From M3007 sp041741155 (GTDB taxonomy: Bacteria > Bacteroidota > Bacteroidia > Chitinophagales > Saprospiraceae): 64,000 nt of DNA. The stretch's first letter is position 1. Every line of letters starts with the position of its first letter. A program made the position numbers and the translations under genes. This document shows, piece by piece, positions 16,949 through 26,032 of the stretch. The DNA is taken from positions 62,001 through 126,000 of the forward strand of contig JBGSKO010000188.1 in assembly GCA_041741155.1 (NCBI GenBank). The letters are read 5' to 3'. The notes beneath the pieces are model-generated. The model ran no database searches, was not told the DNA's origin, and was given only the letters and a program-made list of their open reading frames with translations.

Positions 16949-17767
16949 ATGTCTGCTTCCACCGGCGAAATCAAGCGCGTTACCACGCATGTCATTCAGG
17001 CTATGAAAAAACGTGGCGAGAAAATCGCCATGCTCACGGCGTACGATTTTTCCATGGCCCGTATTCTGGACGAAGCAGGTATTGATATCCTGCTTGTCGG
17101 CGATTCCGCCTCCAATGTCATGGCCGGTCACGAAACAACCCTGCCCATCACGCTGGACCAGATGATCTACCACGCCCAGTCTGTTGTACGGGCGGTGCAT
17201 CGGGCGATGGTTGTTGTGGATATGCCCTTCGGCAGTTACCAGTCCAATTCGGAGATTGCCTTAAAAAGCGCCATTCGAATTATGAAGGAGTCTGGCGCGC
17301 ATGCAGTCAAACTGGAGGGCGGATCAGAGGTAGAGGAGTCTATCCAGCGCATCCTCATGGCAGGCATACCGGTCATGGGCCATTTAGGCCTGACCCCACA
17401 GAGTATTTACAAATTCGGAACCTACAACGTGCGGGCCAAACAAGATGCCGAAGCGGAAAAACTGCGCGCGGATGCCTTGCTGCTCGACAACATCGGCTGT
17501 TTCGCCCTCGTGCTGGAAAAAATACCGGCGCACCTCGCCAAAACCGTTTCCGAAAGTATCGAAATACCAACCATCGGCATCGGCGCCGGCCCGGATACAG
17601 ACGGCCAGGTGCTCGTTACCCACGATATGCTTGGTATTACCAAGGATTTCAAACCGCGTTTTCTGCGGCGCTATGTCGAACTCTTCGATGTTATCGGCAA
17701 TGCAACACAGCATTATATCGCCGATGTGAAAGGGCGTGATTTCCCGAATGAATCAGAGCAATATTGA
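16949..17767 (+). CDS. panB: 3-methyl-2-oxobutanoate hydroxymethyltransferase
   Basis: 272 residues. It adds a hydroxymethyl group from methylene-THF to 2-oxoisovalerate, giving ketopantoate for CoA synthesis. Seen: MLTAYDFSMARILDEAGID, LLVGDSASNVMAGHETTLP with Mg-binding residues, VKLEGGSEVEESIQRI, MGHLGLTPQSI and IGIGAGPDTDGQVLV. Its length fits the family. It ends 37 bases before the mltG start and is probably co-transcribed with it. Confidence 0.96.
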   Translation: MSASTGEIKRVTTHVIQAMKKRGEKIAMLTAYDFSMARILDEAGIDILLVGDSASNVMAGHETTLPITLDQMIYHAQSVVRAVHRAMVVVDMPFGSYQSNSEIALKSAIRIMKESGAHAVKLEGGSEVEESIQRILMAGIPVMGHLGLTPQSIYKFGTYNVRAKQDAEAEKLRADALLLDNIGCFALVLEKIPAHLAKTVSESIEIPTIGIGAGPDTDGQVLVTHDMLGITKDFKPRFLRRYVELFDVIGNATQHYIADVKGRDFPNESEQY

Positions 17768-17804
17768 CAGACTTCCCACTTTTGAACCATTTTTGAACAA
17801 ATCC

Positions 17805-18839
17805 ATGAAAAGAAAAACCCTGGGCCTGCTCCTGGCTTTTGTACTTGTAATCGGCGGGCTATTTTTTGCCTGGAGGCCCCTGAAGGCCATTTATTTTTCG
17901 GGTGTTCCATCCACGCTTGAAAGCACCATCGTCCTCATCCCGACCGGTGCTACGTTTGACCAGGTAGTGGACAGCCTCGCGCAAGGCGGCTTTTTGACCG
18001 ACGTGGAAAGTTTCCGCTGGTTAGCTGAAAAAATGAAATACAAGCGCAATACCATGCGCACCGGGCGCTACGAGATCGAACCGGGCTGGACCAACCGTCG
18101 GCTGATCCAGCACCTGCGCGCCGGCAAACAGGCGCCTGTCAATGTCGTGGTCAACAACGAACGCCTGCCCGAAGAGATCGCAGGCCGCGTCGCGCGTTTC
18201 CTCGAAACGGATTCGCTCACGCTGCTCCAGACGTTTCTCGATCCAGGCGTCCTCGCCGAAATCGGCTATACCCCCGAAACGCTGATCGCTCTGTTCATCC
18301 CAAACACCTACGAGATGTTTTGGAACACCGACGCTAAAGCGTTCCTGCTCCGCATGGCGAAGGAAAACAAAGCGTTTTGGGATAAAAACGGACGCCGGTC
18401 CAAAGCTGAAGCGATGGGTATGACGCCCGAACAAGTCTATACGCTCGCCTCCATTGTCGAACGTGAGACCAACACCACCAGCGAAAAACCGACGATCGCG
18501 GGCGTCTATTTGAACCGCCTGAAAATCAACATGCTCCTTCAGGCCGATCCCACCTGCGTATTCGCTACCCGCGATTTTGCGGTACGCCGCGTTACGTTGT
18601 TCCATACCACCTTCGATTCGCCCTACAATACATACATGTACAAGGGCCTGCCGCCCGGGCCGATCAGCATGGCCTCCATCAGCAGCATTGACGCCGTTCT
18701 GAATCCAAAACAACACGACTACCTGTACTTTTGCGCCAGGCCCGACGAATCCGGCACACACGCCTTTGCCGCCACTTATGCCGCGCACCTCGTAAATGCC
18801 CGACGTTTTCAAACCTGGGTGCAACAGCGCGGGTTTTAG
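17805..18839 (+). CDS. mltG: Endolytic murein transglycosylase MltG (YceG family)
   Basis: 344 residues. One N-terminal membrane helix (residues 5-23), a LysM-like region, then the YceG catalytic domain with FIPNTYEMFW, YTLASIVERET (catalytic Glu219), AGVYLNRL and LQADPTC. It cuts nascent glycan strands at the inner membrane and sets their length. The ATG at 17805 is used because the membrane anchor starts there; an earlier in-frame ATG would add 19 polar residues. It follows panB. Confidence 0.93.
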   Translation: MKRKTLGLLLAFVLVIGGLFFAWRPLKAIYFSGVPSTLESTIVLIPTGATFDQVVDSLAQGGFLTDVESFRWLAEKMKYKRNTMRTGRYEIEPGWTNRRLIQHLRAGKQAPVNVVVNNERLPEEIAGRVARFLETDSLTLLQTFLDPGVLAEIGYTPETLIALFIPNTYEMFWNTDAKAFLLRMAKENKAFWDKNGRRSKAEAMGMTPEQVYTLASIVERETNTTSEKPTIAGVYLNRLKINMLLQADPTCVFATRDFAVRRVTLFHTTFDSPYNTYMYKGLPPGPISMASISSIDAVLNPKQHDYLYFCARPDESGTHAFAATYAAHLVNARRFQTWVQQRGF

Positions 18840-18944
18840 CAGTTTTGAGTTTTATTTGTGGCCCGACAACCACTTTGTACACCCCGTGTTATAGGCAGAT
18901 GGGCATCCTGCTTCCGGGCTATTGCTACAAAATCTTGATTTGAT

Positions 18945-19964
18945 ATGAACTACCGCTTATTTGGAAAATCCGGCCTGCGCGTCTCCGAAATATGTCTGGG
19001 GACCATGACCTTCGGCCTCGAATGGGGCTGGGGCGCGGACAAAGATGAAAGCCGACACATTTTTGACGCATACGCCGAGGCAGGTGGCAATTTTGTGGAC
19101 ACCGCCAACCGCTACACCGAGGGTACGAGCGAACGCTGGCTCGGGGAATTCGTAAAAAGTGAGCGCCACCATTTCGTAGTGGCTACGAAATACACCCTGC
19201 GCGACCAAACAGGCGACCCGAATTACGCGGGAAACCACCGCAAAAACCTGATGCGCTCCGTGGAGGAAAGCCTCCGCCGGCTGGACACCGACTTCATTGA
19301 CCTGCTCTGGGTACACGCTTGGGATGGCATGACACCCGTAGATGAAGTGCTCCGCGGCCTGGACGATCTGGTGCGCAGCGGAAAAGTTCATTATATCGGC
19401 ATTTCCGATACACCGGCCTGGGTAGTCAGCCAAGCCAATACCATGGCTGAACTGCGCGGCTGGACGGCTTTTGTTGGTCTTCAGATCGAGTACTCCCTGC
19501 TCCAGCGCGCGCCCGAACGCGAACTGTTGCCCATGGCCAAACAATTCGGGCTGGCAATTACCCCCTGGGGAGCAATCGGCGGCGGTGCGCTCACCGGCAA
19601 ATACCTCAAGGGCGACACCGGCCGTGTGGTCGAATCCAGCGCCCGCCGCAGCGCCCGCGCAAACGGCATCGCTACCGAGGTGGTCAAACACGCTGAAATA
19701 CTTGGCGTAACCCCGGCGCAACTGGTCATCAACTGGACCCGCCAACGCGACCCCAACCTGACATCCATTCCTATTATCGGAGCCCGCACCGCTGCGCAAT
19801 TACAGGATTCCCTCGGCTGCCTGAATTTCCAAATCCCGACGGAGACCATCCAGGCCCTTGACGCAGCAAGCCCCATCGAACTTGGATTCCCGCACGAATT
19901 CCTCGCCACCGAGAATATCCGCGAATTGATCTTTGGCGGTCAATATGCCAAAATCATCCGATGA
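18945..19964 (+). CDS. Aldo/keto reductase
   Basis: 339 residues, a TIM-barrel NADPH-dependent oxidoreductase. Seen: LRVSEICLGTMTFG, FVDTANRYTEGTSERWLGEF with the catalytic Asp and Tyr, the Lys of VVATKYTLR, and IDLLWVHAWDGMTP where the catalytic His is part of the WVHAWD turn. The end shows IPIIGARTAAQLQDSLG, the cofactor-phosphate-binding segment. Subfamily is close to YajO/IolS-like reductases; the substrate cannot be inferred. The genes around it are unrelated. Confidence 0.9.
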   Translation: MNYRLFGKSGLRVSEICLGTMTFGLEWGWGADKDESRHIFDAYAEAGGNFVDTANRYTEGTSERWLGEFVKSERHHFVVATKYTLRDQTGDPNYAGNHRKNLMRSVEESLRRLDTDFIDLLWVHAWDGMTPVDEVLRGLDDLVRSGKVHYIGISDTPAWVVSQANTMAELRGWTAFVGLQIEYSLLQRAPERELLPMAKQFGLAITPWGAIGGGALTGKYLKGDTGRVVESSARRSARANGIATEVVKHAEILGVTPAQLVINWTRQRDPNLTSIPIIGARTAAQLQDSLGCLNFQIPTETIQALDAASPIELGFPHEFLATENIRELIFGGQYAKIIR

Positions 19965-19989
19965 TGAAATCATGCGTTCAACCTGATCC

Positions 19990-20051
19990 CCTCTAACCAG
20001 AAACGCTCTAACCAGAAACCCTCTAACCTTCCAACCAGAAACCTTCTAACC
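19990..20051. repeat. 15-bp tandem repeat block (aldo/keto reductase to iscX)
   Basis: About four units of the ACCAGAAACCTTCTA type (CTCTAACCAGAAACGCT and variants) fill the spacer in a single orientation. It is the only copy of the family outside the atp and nuo clusters. Confidence 0.8.
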
Positions 20052-20061
20052 CAAACGTATT

Positions 20062-20307
20062 ATGCCTTTTAGCGACATTGATAATATGCCCATCAGCTGG
20101 GCCGACCACGAGGACATAGCCATGAAACTGTACGAACGTTTCGGCAAAGACTTCACCGAGAGCAAAATCTACCGCATACGCTTCACCGAACTAATCGAAT
20201 GGGTACTGGAAATACCAAATTTCGAAGGTACTCGCGAAGACTGCAACGAAGCGCACCTGGAGCAAATCCAGGCCAAATGGGTTTATGAATGGAGAGACAA
20301 CAACTAA
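20062..20307 (+). CDS. iscX: IscX-like Fe-S assembly protein
   Basis: 81 residues. The acidic small protein shows the IscX pattern: ISWADHEDIAMKLYERFG near the start, then VRFTD-like IRFTELIEWVLEI, FEGTREDCNEAHLEQIQ and WVYEWRD at the end. IscX binds iron and IscS and tunes Fe-S cluster assembly. No isc genes are adjacent, but a SufS-like desulfurase lies at 8295. It overlaps the following phosphatase gene by 19 bases, so the two are translated from one message. Confidence 0.85.
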   Translation: MPFSDIDNMPISWADHEDIAMKLYERFGKDFTESKIYRIRFTELIEWVLEIPNFEGTREDCNEAHLEQIQAKWVYEWRDNN

Positions 20308-20858
20308 TACCCGCCGACCAACAGTCCGCTTCCTCGGCGGAAACCACGGTCGAACTTGTACACCTGTTCGACAAGTTTAAAACCGTGCGCGCCTTCATTC
20401 TCGATGTGGATGGAGTTCTCACGGATAACTCCGTACACGTCACAGAAAGCGGCGAACAACTGCGCCGGATGAATATCCGCGACGGGCTGGGGCTGAAAAT
20501 TGCGCTGAAAAACGGGTTTCCCGTGTGCATTATCACCGGCGGACGCTCGCAGGGCACGATCAAACGCTTGTCCGGTCTCGGCATTGAACATATCTATTCC
20601 GGTGTGGAGGACAAATGGCCCGTGTTCCAGCAATTTCTGAGTGCATTCAACCTGAAAGCAAACGAAATCTGCTACATGGGCGACGACCTGCCCGACCTGC
20701 AAATCCTGCAAAAAGTTGGTCTGGCTACCTGCCCGGCCGATGCCGTAGCGGAAATCCGCATGACGGTGGATTATATTTCACCGCTCGCCGGCGGCGCCGG
20801 ATGTGTACGGGATGTGGTGGAAAAAGTCTTGAAAGTACAGGACAAGTGGATGCTTTAG
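20289..20858 (+). CDS. kdsC: KdsC-like HAD phosphatase
   Basis: 189 residues. HAD motif I is FILDVDGVLTDN (nucleophile Asp39, acid Asp41), then NIRDGLGLKIALKNG, IITGGRS (motif II) and YMGDDLPDL (motif IV) with AVAEIR near the end. This is the C0 HAD pattern of 3-deoxy-manno-octulosonate-8-phosphate phosphatase, which makes Kdo for LPS. The N-terminus carries about 25 extra residues before the core. A related sugar-phosphate phosphatase cannot be excluded. Confidence 0.88.
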   Translation: MERQQLIPADQQSASSAETTVELVHLFDKFKTVRAFILDVDGVLTDNSVHVTESGEQLRRMNIRDGLGLKIALKNGFPVCIITGGRSQGTIKRLSGLGIEHIYSGVEDKWPVFQQFLSAFNLKANEICYMGDDLPDLQILQKVGLATCPADAVAEIRMTVDYISPLAGGAGCVRDVVEKVLKVQDKWML

Positions 20859-20880
20859 GTTTGTTTTCCCTTGTAAAAGC

Positions 20881-20927
20881 AGAGACGCAGCGTGTTTACA
20901 GTCAAGTTGTAAACACGCCTCGTCTCT
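20881..20927. repeat. 20-bp palindrome between convergent genes
   Basis: Left arm 20881-20900 begins AGAGACGCAG; right arm 20908-20927 matches it in reverse complement at 18 of 20 positions, with a 7-base loop. It lies between the converging phosphatase and barrel genes. It has no long T-run. The GCAGAGACG core recurs in the palindrome at 52703. Confidence 0.75.
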
Positions 20928-20955
20928 GTATGAAATAGATGTTTTTATCCAAAAC

Positions 20956-22581
20956 TCAGAACCTCGCCGTAATCCCGCCCAGCACGTTCACTCCAAACAT
21001 GGGGTAATCCAGCCAGCGTTCACGGGTATTATTCAGTACGTTGTTGATGTCGAGGAAGACGCCGATGTTTTCCGTGATCCTGTAGGTGCCACCAAAACTG
21101 AGGTCGAATAAGCCGCCGGTAAAGCTGGGCTGGTTCTCGCTATCGCGGAAAGCGATATCATCGGCCACATACAATTCGCCTTTCAAGGTAGCTTTTCCGT
21201 CGAGCAAGGTATACACTGCACTGGCATTAAACTCAATATTGGGCAGGCCCCAAGCCTCGTTTTCGTTGGACAAATCGAACGTATTGTAGCTGGCCGTACC
21301 GGTGATGACCAAACTTTTCATCGGCTTCAATTTGATCATACCAGAGACACCAAAGACATCGGCGGTATCGTACACCGTTCTGAAACGGGTAATGCCGGGC
21401 CGCCCGATAGAATCGTACTGTGTTTGGAACAGGGCCAGGTCGGAAGCCTTGCCGTAACTCACGCGACCCTGATATTCCAGCCAACCAAGGTTTCCCTTGG
21501 CGCCGCCGAAGTATTCCCGCCAGACCGTGTTGCGCAGTTCAGAGTTGCGGATTTGCAGGAAAGGATTGTACTCGGCCATACTGCGGTAGGTGTTTTTACG
21601 CAAGTCGCCGCCCGCGCCGGCAAAGATCTGCAGGCCATCGCCCCAGAGCCGTAGCAGCACCTCCATATCGGGGAAAATCGAAAAGACATCGCGGTTGCTG
21701 GCGAAATTGCCCCCTATCTTCACTTTCAGGAAGTCGGCGTGAAACGTGAAAGCCGGCTGCAGGTAGATATTGTTCAGTTTTTGCGTGATTGTATCTTCGT
21801 AAGACGTGAAATCCGTTCGGATACCGATGCGCAATGGGTGTTTTTTAGCAAACCACTTAGTCGCGCTCAGGTCGAGGTTGAATCCTATTTCCTTGTTAGA
21901 ATAGTGGTCGTTCATCAGGTACATGCTCGGCGCGACGGCGAAGTTGAGGTCCATATCCGTGCGTTCGCTGTTGTACAACCGCCCGCCGAGGTCGAAGATT
22001 TTATATTCCTGGCGCACCTGCTCCGGAGTAAACTCCAATGAGTCGTGGTCGTAGCCATAAAAATGTATACGATCGTGCGAATAACCTACCCGCCCTTCCA
22101 CGGCGAGGTTATTGTCCAAATACAAATTACCATTAATCAGCGCATCGGTGTTGGAAAACCGTTGGTTTTCCAGCGATTTTCGGTTGGCGTTGTGGTGGCG
22201 CACCCACGCCTTGCCGTCGAATTTTTCCCCGGAGTGGAACGCGTAGCCCAGTTCGCCATACATGGAGAGCGGCACGCCCCCGCCGGCCTTTACATAGCCA
22301 TTATAAGGTTTTTCCTGTTTGACCGAGCGCATACCAATTGGGCGCAATACAGGCGCCTCGTAGTTGATCATCAAGGGCTTTGGCGGCACCAGATAGTCCT
22401 GCCGCTTGGTAGTGGTATCCAGCACGGGTAACGTGGGTGGCACGTCTATCTTGTTGGATTCCAGTAGCCGCGCGTCAAAATCTTTGAGAATGCTGACATT
22501 TTCCGTCGGGATGTCTTTCTGTGCGGAGAGGGTTTGGGCGCCGGCCCACAGGAAAAGGGCGAGGAGGAGTATTTTTTTCAT
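20956..22581 (-). CDS. Outer-membrane beta-barrel protein, TonB-receptor-like
   Basis: 541 residues from the ATG at 22581, which begins a signal peptide (MKKILLLALFLWAGA, ending TLSAQ). The body is alternating aromatic/polar beta-strands such as AWVRHHNANRK and LAVEGRVGYSHDRIHFYGYD, and it ends INNVLNNTRERW with a final aromatic Phe, as in TonB-dependent receptor barrels. No plug domain or TonB box was found, so it is not a complete receptor. It lies 55 bases downstream of the TPR gene and is likely co-transcribed; the two may form an outer-membrane complex. Confidence 0.78.
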   Translation of the reverse strand: MKKILLLALFLWAGAQTLSAQKDIPTENVSILKDFDARLLESNKIDVPPTLPVLDTTTKRQDYLVPPKPLMINYEAPVLRPIGMRSVKQEKPYNGYVKAGGGVPLSMYGELGYAFHSGEKFDGKAWVRHHNANRKSLENQRFSNTDALINGNLYLDNNLAVEGRVGYSHDRIHFYGYDHDSLEFTPEQVRQEYKIFDLGGRLYNSERTDMDLNFAVAPSMYLMNDHYSNKEIGFNLDLSATKWFAKKHPLRIGIRTDFTSYEDTITQKLNNIYLQPAFTFHADFLKVKIGGNFASNRDVFSIFPDMEVLLRLWGDGLQIFAGAGGDLRKNTYRSMAEYNPFLQIRNSELRNTVWREYFGGAKGNLGWLEYQGRVSYGKASDLALFQTQYDSIGRPGITRFRTVYDTADVFGVSGMIKLKPMKSLVITGTASYNTFDLSNENEAWGLPNIEFNASAVYTLLDGKATLKGELYVADDIAFRDSENQPSFTGGLFDLSFGGTYRITENIGVFLDINNVLNNTRERWLDYPMFGVNVLGGITARF

Positions 22582-22636
22582 TGAAAACAAGGTTGAGAAG
22601 GTTGAAGGCACATTGGTACGTTTGTAAACGTGTCGC

Positions 22637-25600
22637 TCAATTTCCCTCATCGAGGTCCAGCAGGTCAATGCCTTTGGCGCCTTTGGGTTGGTTATCCGTT
22701 TTGATGTTGTTCAGTTTGTTATACTTCTCGCGTGCCTCGGCGACAATCTTCGGGTCGCCCTTGAAATTTTCCAAAACGGCCTCCAGCGCAGCAGAAGCGC
22801 TGCTATTGTCGCCTTTTGCGACATACACATCGGAGATCAGGATGAGGTTACGGGCGATCCAGTCGTCGTACCCGGCACTGGCCTGGTTAGCTGTACCGAT
22901 TATTTCCTCGGCCTGAGCATAGTTGCGCTGGCGGAACAGAATTTGGGCTTGCAAGTGGTACGACTCGGCCATAATCTCGGTAGTAGAGTTCTGGGTCACG
23001 CGCTGCAAATAGGGCTGTGCGCGAGCAAAGTCACCCCGATCGTAGGCCATTTTACCGAGGTAGTAGTTGGCTGTGGCTACCTGTTCCGGCGAGGCCAGGG
23101 TAGCAGCGGATACTTTCTGCGCGTACTCGGTTAGCACCGCAGAATTGGTGGTAGAGTAGGCAGCCCGCATCACCAGTACTTGCGCCTCAAAGCGCGAGGC
23201 CTCCGAGACGGAGGCTTCTTCCCACTTGCGGGCATACTCCAATGTAGCAGGGTAATCTTTAGCGTTAAAGGCCAATAAAGCCGCTTTTTCGGCAGCTTTC
23301 GCGTAGTAAGAACTCGGTCCCTTACCGATTACAAAGGCATAATCTTTCTGCGCCATGTCATACTTGGCAATGCTGCGGTTGGCATAGCTCTCTCCCCGCA
23401 GGAAATACGCCGGCAAGGTGTAGCGACCGTTGGGATACTGCGCTAGGTAGTTGGTCAGCCCTTCGATGGCTTGGGAATAGCGTCCATTTTGGTACTGAAT
23501 TTCTGCCGACTGGTAGGTTACGCTGTCTTTGGCGGCAGTATTTACGTTGTAGCCCGGTACAGTGCCAAGGAAAGCAAAGTACTCGTCGGGGCGGTTCAGG
23601 TCGCGTACATAAATTTCTTCGATAGCCGTGAGGGCATCCTTCGCCTCAGAGTTATCGGGATTATTCGTAAATACCTGTTTGTAGTAGTTCAGCGCAGCGC
23701 TGGTGTTCCCCTGATTGTAGGAGATAAGTCCCAGTTTGAGCAAGGCCTTGTTCACGAGGCTGGATTTTCCGCGGAAGTCCGTGGTGATTCGCTTGAACGG
23801 CGCCACGGCCTGGTCCAGCCGGCCCATTTCCGTGTACGTGTCTCCGATTTGGAACAGCGCATCATCGGTGTAGCGGCTGTTCGGATATTTGGTCACCAAT
23901 TCTTCCAGCGCAATCACCTTGTCGAGCGGCTCCCCGGTCAGGCCCTTGATGATGGCTTTTTGGTAAATAGCATACTCGAAGCCGTCGTATTTTTTGTCAA
24001 TGGCTTCGTTGTAATAGGAAAGCGCGTCTTTGTATTGGTTGCGTTTGAAATGGCAGTCGCCGGTACGTAGAACTGCGTCACCCAGTACGCCGGATTTGAT
24101 TTGGTCGGACTGGATGGTTTTGATATTACGCTTGAGGCCCTCCACGGATGCCTTGAAATTGGTCAGCGCATTCGCATAGTCGTTCTGTTTGAGCAGGTTA
24201 TACCCCTGGATATACTGCCCCATTGTCAGGTTGCTTTCTTCGGGCAGGTCGTTGTAGCTTTTTGCCTGGTTCAGGAACGAGGCGATGTGGTTTTTGCTGA
24301 AGGTGTACTCGGCTTTTTCGTTGGAAATTGAGCCTAACCAAAAGGAACACAGCGCGGAGGTGCGTTTATTGATCGGGTTTTCCAGTGACTTGTTGAAAAA
24401 ACGGCGCGCCTCATCGTGTTGTCCACCCTGATAGAGTTGCAGGCCGCGCAGGTAGCACACCTGCTGGTAAATTTCGTTGAGGCGCGGCGTACGATTCTTT
24501 ACCCCTTCGAGGTTGGCGATAGCGCGATCGTAGTCGCGGGTGTTAAGGAACAATTCACCCAAAAGCGCCTGGGCATCTTCATAGTAGCGGGATGTCGGCT
24601 GGATATTTTGCAGGGCCACGAGGGCATCGCGGTCATATTTCAGTTCGTAGCTCAACTTGGCATAGTTGAACAAGGCATCATCCTTTACCGAGGGGTCGAA
24701 ATTCAGCGTGGATGCCTGGCCGAAAGCCGTACGGGCAGCAAACTTGTTGTTGGTGCGCAAATAGCAGTCGGCAAGGTGGTACAGGCCGTTTTGGCCCATG
24801 GCATTGTCCTTGTCCTGCTTGGTCTGCGCCTCAAAGTTGGAAATGGCCTGTTTGTAAAAACCGTTTTGGTACTGCGTGTACCCGAGTTGGTAGTAGTCCA
24901 CCGAACGGAGGGCCGCGCCATTGGTAGCGGCGTATTCGAGATAGGGCAAGGCGCGTTTGAAATCGCCTTTTTCAAAATAGGCCTGACCGACCAGTTGGTT
25001 CAGCTCGGATCGGTTGCGCAGGTTGTCGTCCTTGGCTTTTGTTCCCCCGTACGAGATCACGAGGTCGTACTGTTTTTTGGCAAAATAAATCTGCGTGAGG
25101 TAGTACGGCACATTGCGGCTGTATTCTTTGGCCTGCTCACAGCGTTGGAATGCCTTGGCCGCCTCGTCGTATTTCCCTTCGAAGAATGTGCAGCAGCCGT
25201 AGTAATAGTTGGCCGGGTAGTACCACTCACTTTTGGTATTTTCCTTGAGACCGGAAAAAGCGGTTTTCGCCTGGGTGAAGCGTTTTGTCACAAAGTAACT
25301 ATAGCCCTGCTTGAAACGAATTTCGTCGCGCATACCGCCGGAAGCTGCGCCTGTTGGCGCCAAATCGTAATAAGCAAGCGCTTCATCGTACTTTTTACTT
25401 TCAAAATAGTAGTTCCCAATTTCGAGCGCCGCTTGGCTGGACTCGGGCGCAGGCGCCTGATTGCGCAGGAAGTCGAATACCTGCTTTTCAGCCTCGGGCT
25501 GTTGGAGTCGAACAGCGCACTTGGCGTGGTATAACTCAGCGTCGGTTTTCAGCGCGCCCCACTCTGGCTCGTTCACCGGGCGAAGAAGGTCCATAGCCGT

Positions 25601-25762
25601 GCGGAATTCTTTTTGGGCCAGCCCAAAAAGCCGTTGGTTGTAAAAATCCACGCCACGCTTGTAGGAGAGATTGGCCTCTGTAAAAACCGTAGTTTGCTGG
25701 GCAAACAACAGGAAGGGGGCCAGCAGAAGGAAAAAAAACGAAGTGCCTTTCCGTAGGATCAT
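22637..25762 (-). CDS. Large exported tetratricopeptide-repeat protein
   Basis: 1041 residues from the ATG at 25762, which is followed by a signal peptide (LRKGTSFFFLLLAPFLLFAQ). The rest is almost entirely TPR-type helical hairpins (for example YFESKKYDEALAYYD, FYKQAISNFEAQTKQD, YNQGNTSAALNYYKQVF), about 20 or more repeats. The C-terminus is Lys/Asp-rich (LLDLDEGN). Such proteins are periplasmic scaffolds. The pair with the downstream barrel suggests joint action at the outer membrane; the role is unknown. TACTTTCG on the minus strand at 25966-25973 may be its promoter. Confidence 0.85.
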   Translation of the reverse strand: MILRKGTSFFFLLLAPFLLFAQQTTVFTEANLSYKRGVDFYNQRLFGLAQKEFRTAMDLLRPVNEPEWGALKTDAELYHAKCAVRLQQPEAEKQVFDFLRNQAPAPESSQAALEIGNYYFESKKYDEALAYYDLAPTGAASGGMRDEIRFKQGYSYFVTKRFTQAKTAFSGLKENTKSEWYYPANYYYGCCTFFEGKYDEAAKAFQRCEQAKEYSRNVPYYLTQIYFAKKQYDLVISYGGTKAKDDNLRNRSELNQLVGQAYFEKGDFKRALPYLEYAATNGAALRSVDYYQLGYTQYQNGFYKQAISNFEAQTKQDKDNAMGQNGLYHLADCYLRTNNKFAARTAFGQASTLNFDPSVKDDALFNYAKLSYELKYDRDALVALQNIQPTSRYYEDAQALLGELFLNTRDYDRAIANLEGVKNRTPRLNEIYQQVCYLRGLQLYQGGQHDEARRFFNKSLENPINKRTSALCSFWLGSISNEKAEYTFSKNHIASFLNQAKSYNDLPEESNLTMGQYIQGYNLLKQNDYANALTNFKASVEGLKRNIKTIQSDQIKSGVLGDAVLRTGDCHFKRNQYKDALSYYNEAIDKKYDGFEYAIYQKAIIKGLTGEPLDKVIALEELVTKYPNSRYTDDALFQIGDTYTEMGRLDQAVAPFKRITTDFRGKSSLVNKALLKLGLISYNQGNTSAALNYYKQVFTNNPDNSEAKDALTAIEEIYVRDLNRPDEYFAFLGTVPGYNVNTAAKDSVTYQSAEIQYQNGRYSQAIEGLTNYLAQYPNGRYTLPAYFLRGESYANRSIAKYDMAQKDYAFVIGKGPSSYYAKAAEKAALLAFNAKDYPATLEYARKWEEASVSEASRFEAQVLVMRAAYSTTNSAVLTEYAQKVSAATLASPEQVATANYYLGKMAYDRGDFARAQPYLQRVTQNSTTEIMAESYHLQAQILFRQRNYAQAEEIIGTANQASAGYDDWIARNLILISDVYVAKGDNSSASAALEAVLENFKGDPKIVAEAREKYNKLNNIKTDNQPKGAKGIDLLDLDEGN

Positions 25763-25898
25763 ATCAATGGTATTTCGATTTTGGATGGACGAACAATGCC
25801 TACGCAAACGCCCACGAGGGACATTAACCCACTATGTGCGCTTGTTTTGGCATTTTCTTAACACGTGCCGGGGTACGAAAAAACATGATTTCGAACAC

Positions 25899-25936
25899 GC
25901 AGACATACCAGGTTTTTTCAAACCTGGTATGTCTGC
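25899..25936. repeat. Perfect 17-bp palindrome with CCAGGTTT core
   Basis: 25899-25915 (starts GCAGACATACCAGG) is the exact reverse complement of 25920-25936 with a 4-base loop. It lies in the leader region of the TPR gene. A sister palindrome with the same CCAGGTTT/AAACCTGG core is at 63478-63510. Confidence 0.8.
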
Positions 25937-26032
25937 CCCCGAAACCCGGGCGCATTAAGCAGCGGCGAAAGTAGGGAAGGTTTGCGAGGGTTTGTGCGGT
26001 TAGGAGCGGTTTTCATGGACAGACGACAATCC

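Noticed and set aside
18724..18733. TACTTTTG sequence inside mltG as a promoter
   Set aside because: It encodes Leu-Tyr-Phe-Cys of the conserved mltG end and no gene starts just downstream; the aldo/keto reductase begins over 200 bases later.
24416..25534. 372-codon plus-strand open frame
   Set aside because: Antisense to the TPR protein gene; the hydrophobic Val/Leu-rich product mirrors the codon pattern of the opposite strand.
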